Origin: Sphingobium chungbukense
GTDB lineage: Bacteria; Pseudomonadota; Alphaproteobacteria; Sphingomonadales; Sphingomonadaceae
NCBI RefSeq assembly: GCF_001005725.1
Contig: NZ_LBIC01000003.1
Coordinates: 496,001 to 560,000 of the forward strand
Direction: 5' to 3'
Length of the DNA stretch: 64,000 nucleotides
In this document: positions 45,800-51,667 of the stretch, one piece after another
Position numbering within the stretch: position 1 is the stretch's first letter
How the letters are laid out: each line of letters opens with the position of its first letter
Translations under genes and position numbers: made by a program
Notes under the pieces: generated by a model
What the model saw: the letters and a program-made list of their open reading frames with translations, nothing else
Told to the model about the DNA's origin: nothing
The model's database searches: none

Positions 45800-46150
45800 A
45801 TGGTTGCCCTTGCCCTGATCCTCGCCTCATGCTTCGCAGTCGACGGTGACACGCTCCGCTGTGACGGCGAGCGCATCCGCCTTCTCGGCATCGACGCGCC
45901 AGAAATTCATGGATGCCGACAGGGCCGGATTTGCGTCCCCGGCGATGGGCAGGCCAGCAAGCGCAGCCTGGAGGCGATGATGGGCGGCCGTATCAGCGTC
46001 CAGCGCGTCGGGCAGGATCGCTATGGCCGCACGCTCGCTCAGGTCTATGTCGGCGGCCGGAATGTTGCCTGCGAACAGATCAGGCGCGGGCAGGCGGTCT
46101 ACGTTGAGCGCTGGGACAATGGCGGGCTGCTGGCGGCGGACTGCCAGTGA
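45800..46150 (+). CDS. Secreted thermonuclease-like protein (SNase fold)
   Basis: The 116-residue protein has a short hydrophobic leader ending LASC (possible lipobox) and an SNase-like domain: VDGDTLRCDGERIRLLGIDAPE with the first catalytic Arg, the Glu and metal Asp, then QDRYGRTLAQVYVGG with the second catalytic Arg. It therefore probably cleaves DNA/RNA outside the cytoplasm. The gene is compact but complete. It overlaps the next small gene by 4 nt (GTGA). Confidence 0.85.
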   Translation: MVALALILASCFAVDGDTLRCDGERIRLLGIDAPEIHGCRQGRICVPGDGQASKRSLEAMMGGRISVQRVGQDRYGRTLAQVYVGGRNVACEQIRRGQAVYVERWDNGGLLAADCQ

Positions 46151-46320
46151 GCCGCTACCGCTACCGCTGGAAAGACCGGCATGACGATCTTGTGAACCGG
46201 AACAGGGGCAATCCTTGGCCGCTGCGGATCGAGTTTGCCCTATTGGCCTGCCTGTCTCTTGCGGCGATTGCCACCGGCATTGTTTCGGCTGGCCACTGGA
46301 TCGCGGGCCTGCTCCCTTAA
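46147..46320 (+). CDS. 57-residue membrane protein downstream of the nuclease
   Basis: The frame starts at GTG 46147, overlapping the nuclease stop (GTGA), and ends with TAA at 46320. The product is basic and aromatic at its start (SRYRYRWKDRHDD). One membrane helix spans about residues 31-55 (EFALLACLSLAAIATGIV). Translational coupling to the nuclease suggests a shared role. It abuts the convergent regulator gene without a gap. Confidence 0.6.
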   Translation: MSRYRYRWKDRHDDLVNRNRGNPWPLRIEFALLACLSLAAIATGIVSAGHWIAGLLP

Positions 46321-46662
46321 TTACCGATGGCTGGCGGGCCAGCGCGCCGCCCGGATCACAGCACCGACCTTCGCAAGAAACTGCCTATCCTCCAGCGGTA
46401 TGCAATCTGGATATTCCTCCGGATCGTCCCTGTCGGGTACAAACTCACCCCACTCCCGCCCTGACTTACTCGGCTGCTTCTTGCCAAGGCTCGATACCCA
46501 ATCGTCCCATAGGGGTAGGCTTAAATCGCCCTGCTCCTGTCGCACACCTTCATAGAGAATTTGCACTGCGCGATCGATGTCAGCGGGCGTCACGCACTCG
46601 CTCAACTTCTGCTGTTTGCGCTCGCGGAGCCGCGCCTGTCGTTCTGCATTGGATAGTGCCAT
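46321..46662 (-). CDS. Putative DNA-binding regulator, leaderless mRNA
   Basis: The 113-residue protein starts with MALSNAERQARLRERK, a basic helical N-terminus seen in phage and plasmid DNA-binding proteins, and then has an acidic C-terminal half. Its predicted promoter (TTGCAT, 17 bp, TACGTA) places the transcription start at the A of the ATG, with no room for a ribosome-binding site. The -10 box lies in the first of three GTTACGTAAC palindromes, so it may repress itself and the divergent gene at 46821. DNA binding is inferred, not shown by a recognised domain. Confidence 0.6.
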   Translation of the reverse strand: MALSNAERQARLRERKQQKLSECVTPADIDRAVQILYEGVRQEQGDLSLPLWDDWVSSLGKKQPSKSGREWGEFVPDRDDPEEYPDCIPLEDRQFLAKVGAVIRAARWPASHR

Positions 46663-46666
46663 GACA

Positions 46667-46747
46667 GTTACGTAACGGTTTACCGTCCAAAATGCAAGAT
46701 CGTTACGTAACGTCTGTTGACGGGTGCCGTTAACCTCGTTACGTAAC
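46667..46747. promoter_or_regulatory. Divergent control region: three GTTACGTAAC operators and two promoters
   Basis: Identical 10-bp palindromes occur at 46667..46676, 46702..46711 and 46738..46747, spaced 35 and 36 bp. The leftward promoter has -35 TTGCAT (complement of 46692..46697), a 17-bp spacer and -10 TACGTA inside operator 1. The rightward promoter has TTGACG (46717..46722), a 17-bp spacer and TACGTA (46740..46745) inside operator 3. Binding to the outer operators would block both promoters. Confidence 0.75.
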
Positions 46748-46820
46748 GAACGGCCAGAGCGGAAGCTACCAACGACCGCCCCGGCCTAACCGCAACCCCT
46801 GATATAGAGGGATTGAAGCT

Positions 46821-47435
46821 ATGAACGAACTACACAGTTCGCGGCGCCAAGTCATGCGCGCTCTGATTATCGCACCATCTCTAATTGCGACACCTGTTGC
46901 CAGCGCCGCTACCGGGCCGGTCTGCACCCCGACCGCCTCACAAGACCCGGCATGGCTGGCACTGCTGGAGGATGAGCGCCGCACCGCTGCCGCCGCCAAG
47001 CAGGCAGGGAAAGCCGCAGACGATGCTTTCAGCCGCTTTTCCAACGCCCGCGATGCCTTCATGGAAGGTTGGCAGGCTGAATGGGACGACAAAAGCGGCA
47101 GGCCTTACAAGTTCATCGATGCGCGCCCCGCCCACGAAGAAGGCGACTGCCGCATAAACGCTGGCATGATCGACTACAACGCCTTCCATAAACTGATGAA
47201 AGCGAAGCGCGACCAGACCACCGCCGCGCTGAATAGCCAATATCGCGTTGCGGAAACGGAAGATGTCTGGGGCGCGGCGCACGACACGCACATAGCCGCG
47301 ATTAAGGCGATCATTGCCTACCCCTCCCGCGATCCCGACATCATCGCCCACAAGCTGCGGCTGTTGATCGACCAGTTCGGGGACGATGAGGGCGACCTTG
47401 CGCCCCTCCTGACCTCCATCGCCGGGGAGGCCTAA
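46821..47435 (+). CDS. Tat-type exported hypothetical protein
   Basis: The 204-residue product begins MNELHSSRRQVMRALI with a twin arginine and a hydrophobic stretch ending VASAA, a plausible Tat signal. The mature part is helical (DPAWLALLEDERRTAAAAKQ). Similar exported small proteins are common in alphaproteobacterial prophages, without known function. It is the first gene downstream of the rightward promoter in the triple-operator region. Confidence 0.65.
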   Translation: MNELHSSRRQVMRALIIAPSLIATPVASAATGPVCTPTASQDPAWLALLEDERRTAAAAKQAGKAADDAFSRFSNARDAFMEGWQAEWDDKSGRPYKFIDARPAHEEGDCRINAGMIDYNAFHKLMKAKRDQTTAALNSQYRVAETEDVWGAAHDTHIAAIKAIIAYPSRDPDIIAHKLRLLIDQFGDDEGDLAPLLTSIAGEA

Positions 47436-47438
47436 GCC

Positions 47439-47714
47439 ATGCACATAGCGAACACCAATCAGGGGGCTTCGGCCCCCACCGATGGCCTGCGCCTGTTCGA
47501 TCCAGTCGAATGGCTGGCCCGCTATGTCGAGCTTGGGGGCGGCTACACCGTCAGTTCCACAAGCGTCTGCCTGCACTGGTCGCTGCGGATCACCGAACAG
47601 GAGCGGGACGCCCTTGCCCAGCATGAGCGACCGCTGCGGCGCGATCTGGCGAAGCGGGATGCGGTCAAATCCCTCCTGCTTGCCTCCAGCCCAAAGGAGG
47701 CGCTGCCATGCTGA
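47439..47714 (+). CDS. Small hypothetical protein
   Basis: The 91-residue frame starts 3 bp after the previous stop and overlaps the next gene by 7 nt, so it belongs to the same transcription unit. It contains FDPVEWLARYVELGGGYTV and a charged helical C-terminus. No domain recognised. Confidence 0.6.
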   Translation: MHIANTNQGASAPTDGLRLFDPVEWLARYVELGGGYTVSSTSVCLHWSLRITEQERDALAQHERPLRRDLAKRDAVKSLLLASSPKEALPC

Positions 47715-48331
47715 TCTATCGGCAGAACTATTCCGCGCTGGCCCATGATCGCGGTCCCGTTGCGCTGGACCCTGACATTGCATGGATCGACCAGCGCCTA
47801 GGGGAGAAGCGCGACCGGAAAACGGACGCCCCCAAACTGGTTCCCGTCGCGCCTGCGCAGCCCGAACAGCCGCCCGTCACGCCACGGAAGCCAAAGCCGC
47901 GCAGCGCTAGACCGCAGCGAAACTATGCCGCGCCGATCCTGATGGAAATTGAGCGCTGGCTGAAAATGGCAGGGATGCCCGCGAGCAAATTTGGGCGCGA
48001 AGCAGTGGGGGATAGCCACCTTTTGCGCGATCTTCGCAGGGGTCGCGATCCATCCTCCCGCGTCGTCGCCCGCGTCCGGGCCTACATGAAAAAGGAGGAT
48101 GAGGCGCGACAGCATAAGCCAAGACCGAAGGGCAAGGCCGTCTGTGCGCTCGATCTCATCCCCCGCATCGAAAAGGCCATAGCGGAGCGTGACATGCTGC
48201 CGAGCCGGTTTGGACGGAACGTCGCCAATGCGCCCGACCTTATCGACCGGATCAAGTCAGGGGCGGGAATCCGCCATGCAACGCGGGAAAGGATCGTCGC
48301 CTTTCTGGACAAGCTGGAAGGGAGGGGCTGA
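47708..48331 (+). CDS. Hypothetical protein with a duplicated helical domain
   Basis: The 207-residue protein has a Pro/Lys/Arg-rich linker (about 35-75) and two copies of a helical unit. The first is at about 80-128 (IERWLKMAGMPASKFGREAVG then DLRRGRDPS and RVRAYM); the second at about 150-205 (IEKAIAERDMLPSRFGRNVAN then IKSGAGIRH and RIVAFLD). The repeated (M/L)P(A/S)(S/K)xFGR core followed by a basic helix suggests a DNA-binding HTH pair. It is inferred to be a regulator. Confidence 0.65.
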   Translation: MLIYRQNYSALAHDRGPVALDPDIAWIDQRLGEKRDRKTDAPKLVPVAPAQPEQPPVTPRKPKPRSARPQRNYAAPILMEIERWLKMAGMPASKFGREAVGDSHLLRDLRRGRDPSSRVVARVRAYMKKEDEARQHKPRPKGKAVCALDLIPRIEKAIAERDMLPSRFGRNVANAPDLIDRIKSGAGIRHATRERIVAFLDKLEGRG

Positions 48332-48333
48332 CC

Positions 48334-48726
48334 ATGGCGAGCAAAGCACCACGCAGCGCGCCCATTCCCCGCGTGACGCGGCGCAGGAGGCTGCGCAGGG
48401 ACAAGCGCCAGCCTCAACCCGTTCCGACGCTGGCGGCCCTCCTGACCGTCATTCCTAGCCTGTCCCGCGCAGAGCTTGGGCGGCTGGTCCAACGGATGAT
48501 CGATCACATGGACCAGATGGACGGCGATCCCGATCTTGAGCAGGAGGGGATGGAAGACGATTGGGTCCGCCACAAGGCCGATGGCCCCGGATGCCCAATC
48601 AGCGATCCGGGCGGCGGGAATGTCGAGGACGAGGGACAGATTAACGAGGTCGCGCCCTACACAGGCCCGATCGCAGTTAGCACTGCCCGCACCGCCGCCG
48701 AACGCGGCGAAAGCAAAGCACAATAG
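48334..48726 (+). CDS. Small hypothetical protein with basic N- and acidic C-terminus
   Basis: The 130-residue frame starts 2 bp after the previous stop. The N-terminus is strongly basic (RRRRLRRDKRQ). A helix at about 38-62 (LSRAELGRLVQRMIDHMDQ) and an acidic, Gly-rich tail (DGDPDLEQEG, DPGGGN) follow. No domain recognised. Last longer gene of the rightward unit. Confidence 0.6.
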   Translation: MASKAPRSAPIPRVTRRRRLRRDKRQPQPVPTLAALLTVIPSLSRAELGRLVQRMIDHMDQMDGDPDLEQEGMEDDWVRHKADGPGCPISDPGGGNVEDEGQINEVAPYTGPIAVSTARTAAERGESKAQ

Positions 48727-48856
48727 AGCATGTGACCAGCGCCCCGGTTCGAAAGGATCGGGGCGTTCCCCTTTCATCGACTGAGCGAATCAATCCGAAC
48801 GCACTGATTCGAATTGTCAATTTCCGCTTAGGTCACGCCGACAGGATAATCTCCCC

Positions 48857-48973
48857 ATGCGGTACAGCCTTATCATCTTCGCCCTCGCGCTGGGCATCCT
48901 TGGCGTCGTCGCCGTCGATGCCATGTTCAGCGCCGCTACCAGCATCATGCAGAGCGCGCTGGCGCGCCCCTGA
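48857..48973 (+). CDS. 38-residue membrane peptide
   Basis: ATG 48857 has AGGA 10 nt upstream and opens MRYSLIIFALALGILGVVAV, a single membrane helix, then a short tail to TGA 48973. It is too short for usual gene callers, but the ribosome-binding site, hydrophobic core and position at the end of the rightward gene set support it. Confidence 0.5.
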   Translation: MRYSLIIFALALGILGVVAVDAMFSAATSIMQSALARP

Positions 48974-48977
48974 TAGC

Positions 48978-49001
48978 AAAAAAAGCCCCGTCACGCGGGG
49001 C
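48978..49001 (-). terminator. Leftward intrinsic terminator T1
   Basis: In leftward RNA GCCCCG-CGUGA-CGGGGC is followed by seven U. It points against the rightward gene set. Confidence 0.75.
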
Positions 49002-49087
49002 CCATGTCGAATTTTTGCAAGGCGAATCGCTGCACCAGCGCTATGCAGCCAGTGCGACCCGAAGGATGGCTTATCCCAACCTTCTCC

Positions 49088-49118
49088 TGGCCCGGTGGGA
49101 AACTGCCGGGCCATTTTT
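49088..49118 (+). terminator. Rightward intrinsic terminator of the small-gene operon
   Basis: TGGCCCGG (49088..49095) pairs with CCGGGCCA (49106..49113), followed by five T. It would end the transcript of 46821..48973. Confidence 0.78.
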
Positions 49119-49124
49119 GATATG

Positions 49125-49160
49125 AAAAACCCCGCCTCCACCGCATGCGAGGAGACGGGG
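49125..49160 (-). terminator. Leftward intrinsic terminator T2
   Basis: CCCCGCCTCC (49130..49139) pairs with GGAGACGGGG (49151..49160), one G-U in leftward RNA, followed leftwards by five U. It shares its stem sequence with T3. Confidence 0.7.
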
Positions 49161-49263
49161 CCTTGGAGCGACCCAAAGGCTTTGTGCCCCCCCATTGCCA
49201 TAGCTTGGCTGAACATGTCCAGACAACTTTAGTCAAGCTGCGGACGCGGGGAGATCGCGGGCA

Positions 49264-49296
49264 AAGAAAACCCCCGCCTCCTTGTGGGAGACGGGG
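49264..49296 (-). terminator. Leftward intrinsic terminator T3
   Basis: CCCCGCCTCC (49272..49281) pairs with GGAGACGGGG (49287..49296), followed leftwards by a U-rich tract. It lies 25 bp after the stop of the 54-residue gene and would end its transcript. Confidence 0.75.
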
Positions 49297-49320
49297 CGTG
49301 CATAGCGGATCGGCGTTTGA

Positions 49321-49485
49321 TCAGTTGGGGCTCGCCCCTGATCCCATCGATCGGGCCTGCTTCAGATAGTTCGCCGCCAAGGCAAGGTGCACCCGTTTGG
49401 CGGATGGATCATTCATGGTGCTGGCTTTACGGATCTCGCTCCTGGCGCGGCGCTCGTAATAGGCCTTATCCGAAATATCGCGCAT
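49321..49485 (-). CDS. 54-residue hypothetical protein
   Basis: The helical, basic product starts MRDISDKAYYERRARSEIR and ends SMGSGASPN. ATG 49485 is preceded by GGAGGAG, a near-ideal ribosome-binding site. Small proteins of this kind are frequent in Sphingomonad prophages. No function known. Confidence 0.6.
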   Translation of the reverse strand: MRDISDKAYYERRARSEIRKASTMNDPSAKRVHLALAANYLKQARSMGSGASPN

Positions 49486-50000
49486 TTTGCTCCTCCTTGA
49501 GTTGAACAAAAGCGGCCACATTGGGTGGCCACTATCCCGAGGAAGCGAGCCTCGGAACACGGCAAGATTTATCAGATTTGGGCGTGATTATTCAAGAGGT
49601 TGGAGCTCCGATTATAAACCGTAGCCCCGCCTCCCACCCCGGAGGCGGGGCAGCAGGAGCAGAATGACTATAGCGCCGGGCGCTGGCCACATCGATATGG
49701 CGCACGATGTATGCCGGTCGGCCGCCTGCAATTCCGGATTATATCCATAGCCGAATGTACGAATCGGGCGGGGTGGGCCATGATGTCCTTCCCTCTCCCT
49801 TGGAGGGTCCCATAGCCCCGCATCAGCCCCCCTTCATGATGCGGGGCTAATCGTATTTCCGCCCTCTGTTTTATTCGTGCAGGAGGCCGCCTTTTATGGT
49901 GTCCGAAAATTGCTCCCTACATGGACGCTAAAAATTCGGATTAGACGTAGCAACAGGCGAAGGCCCGCCTATTCCCCTCTATTTTAGAAGATCGCCAACC
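49486..50000. other. Gene-poor stretch with two large GC hairpins
   Basis: No supported gene. An 11-bp stem (GCCCCGCCTCC with its complement) lies at about 49625..49652, and a 12-bp stem (AGCCCCGCATCA with its complement) at about 49814..49848. Neither has a T-run, so they are not simple terminators. The former shares its arm with T2 and T3. Confidence 0.55.
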
Positions 50001-50255
50001 TCATATGGCGTCCATCGTCGTGCGCGTTTCGGCCAGCAGCGCCCGCATGATCCGCCGCCTCTTCACCATCGCCGCAGATCGCAGCCCATGCTTGAAATTA
50101 TGCTGGTTTCCGAGCGGAGCGCCGGGACTTTTGCCGCCGTGCATCCGGCACCGCTTCTTGCCCTTGATCGCTGGCGATTGGCACTCCGTTCCCTGCCGGG
50201 TCTTCGCCAAGCATCGGGGGGCCGCCCGCAGGCGCGTGACCCGCGAAGGGTGCAT
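50001..50255 (-). CDS. HGG-motif phage protein
   Basis: The 84-residue protein has a small Cys motif (CLAKTRQGTECQSPAIKGKKRC) and the signature RMHGGKSPGAPLGNQHNFKHG, found in short phage proteins that usually sit just before terminase genes. Terminase is missing here. It overlaps the 3' end of the preceding gene out of frame by 158 nt. ATG 50279 is an alternative start. Confidence 0.75.
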   Translation of the reverse strand: MHPSRVTRLRAAPRCLAKTRQGTECQSPAIKGKKRCRMHGGKSPGAPLGNQHNFKHGLRSAAMVKRRRIMRALLAETRTTMDAI

Positions 50256-50898
50256 AAGGTTGTCCGAAGCCTTTTCCATATCCGCCAGCCCCATAATGAT
50301 TGAATTGGTCCGCGACGATCGCCTGCCCACCCTCATAGACATGGACATGTCGCACCACCTGTTCACCGCCGCGCCGGGACTTGGCCAGCGCCTCAACCTG
50401 CATGGTGAAGGTCCGCATCATCTTCGTGGCCATGTTCCCAAATTCCATGAGCGCCACCCGGTCATCGGTGTGCCGACACTTCGCCGCCATCTCCATCGCG
50501 ATCTGGTGGACAGCATACATTTGAGCGCCAAGCGCGCCCTCTACTTCGCTCGATGGGGCAACCGCCGCCATGAAAGCCAACCCCGCATTCAGTTCATGCG
50601 CCGTGATCACTGATTGGCCACGCTGACGGCCTACCTTGTCCAGGCTGAGAATGATGGCGTTGACCCAATCGTCCGAAGCCGAACCGGTAGCGGCATGAAG
50701 GAGATAGCTTTCCCCCAACCGGTCATTATGACGCGCATCGAGATTCATTGCGCCTGCATCAAACTCGACATCATAAGCCGCACGGGCAGGCAGCGCATCA
50801 TATCCGGCCTTTGCCGCCGCGATGGCTCTAGCCTTCCTTTCCGTGGGGGCGGGCTTCTCAGCCGCCTTCTTTCGCCTTGGGCTTGCTCCCTTTGTCAC
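50098..50898 (-). CDS. Phage-type hypothetical protein
   Basis: The 266-residue protein starts at GTG 50898, with GAGG about 8 nt upstream, and overlaps the previous stop (GTGA). The N-terminus is Lys/Ala-rich. The middle part (LLHAATGSASDDWVNAIILS, MYAVHQIAMEMAAKCRHTDDR, MMRTFTMQVEALAKSRRGGEQ) is typical of conserved prophage proteins of unknown function encoded just before HGG proteins. The frame upstream to 51198 is a shadow. Confidence 0.75.
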   Translation of the reverse strand: MTKGASPRRKKAAEKPAPTERKARAIAAAKAGYDALPARAAYDVEFDAGAMNLDARHNDRLGESYLLHAATGSASDDWVNAIILSLDKVGRQRGQSVITAHELNAGLAFMAAVAPSSEVEGALGAQMYAVHQIAMEMAAKCRHTDDRVALMEFGNMATKMMRTFTMQVEALAKSRRGGEQVVRHVHVYEGGQAIVADQFNHYGAGGYGKGFGQPYAPFAGHAPAGGPPMLGEDPAGNGVPIASDQGQEAVPDARRQKSRRSARKPA

Positions 50899-51059
50899 GA
50901 ACCAAGCCTCGCCATGAAGTCCGCCATGAACTTGCGCATGAACCCGTTCACGCCCCCATCTTTGTGCCAACTGCGCGGCCGGGCGAAATAGACCCGACGC
51001 CCTGCGCCATTGATGTTCCGGGCGCGATATTGGCCCGGCCTTTCCTTGACCCGTCTCAT
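50895..51059 (-). CDS. 54-residue basic hypothetical protein
   Basis: Translation from ATG 51059 gives a very basic product (MRRVKERPGQYRARNING, FARPRSWHKDGG). It overlaps the gene upstream by 4 nt (ATGA) and the one downstream by 4 nt (GTGA). The double coupling in an operon of overlaps is strong evidence that it is translated. Confidence 0.65.
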   Translation of the reverse strand: MRRVKERPGQYRARNINGAGRRVYFARPRSWHKDGGVNGFMRKFMADFMARLGS

Positions 51060-51667
51060 TCCCCCAACTCCCAAACCGGCACGAACTGCTGCGCCATACA
51101 GTTCTCAAGATAGCCCCGCGCAAACCGACTCGTCCGATCCGAGAAGGGCCAGCGGTACGTTGCGCAATTGTCATCCATGGCAACGATCCGCCCGCCATCG
51201 ATACGCCGGACTAACCCAGCGACAATGCCGCCCGCTGGATCGAAGCCAAATAGATCGATGGTCGACCAGCCCATCGCCGCCGCGCCCCTACCGAAATCCG
51301 CAATCAGGTTGTCGCAGTCGCGGACGATGCGCCGCCAATGGTCAGGATCATAGCCGCCCAATGGGTGGTCGGGATCGAGCGAGGCAACACCGCGCTCCCA
51401 TTCTTCCAGCAGGAACACAGGACCATGCTTCATTTTTCGGTGTTCTTGGTGTTCCTTGTGTTCCTCTTTGTTTTTCAATGCTTTGCGTTCTTCGATTGGT
51501 GTTCCGTTCCGTGTTCCAAGGTGTTCCGACTGGTGTTCCGGAACACCTGGAACACCTCGCGAAAAAGAAGGTGTTCCAGCGAAACCCACGGTTTTCTGCG
51601 GCGGAACACCGGGAACACCCGGAACACGCATATCTGGTATGGAGTCGAGCCATTCGACCTTCATCAT
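51056..51667 (-). CDS. Phage-type hypothetical protein with VPGVP repeat region
   Basis: The 203-residue protein starts at ATG 51667, overlapping the DUF927 stop (ATGA). Residues about 14-75 are low-complexity and encoded by many GTGTTCC/GGAACAC repeats (VPGVPGVP, EHQEHRK). The C-terminal domain (about 85-203) has FLLEEWERGVASLDPDHPLGGYDP and CATYRWPF. Similar repeat-bearing proteins occur next to DUF927 genes in alphaproteobacterial phages. Function unknown. Confidence 0.7.
   Translation of the reverse strand: MMKVEWLDSIPDMRVPGVPGVPPQKTVGFAGTPSFSRGVPGVPEHQSEHLGTRNGTPIEERKALKNKEEHKEHQEHRKMKHGPVFLLEEWERGVASLDPDHPLGGYDPDHWRRIVRDCDNLIADFGRGAAAMGWSTIDLFGFDPAGGIVAGLVRRIDGGRIVAMDDNCATYRWPFSDRTSRFARGYLENCMAQQFVPVWELGE
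51438..51628. repeat. Clustered GTGTTCC / GGAACAC heptamers
   Basis: About eight GTGTTC and five GAACAC copies lie within 190 bp, in both orientations and in different reading frames of the overlapping gene. The density is far above chance and is independent of reading frame, so it is a DNA-level repeat. Confidence 0.75.

Noticed and set aside
48833-49216. 127-residue leftward frame across terminators T1 and T2
   Set aside because: It reads through two terminators and lies opposite the 38-residue membrane peptide; no ribosome-binding site.
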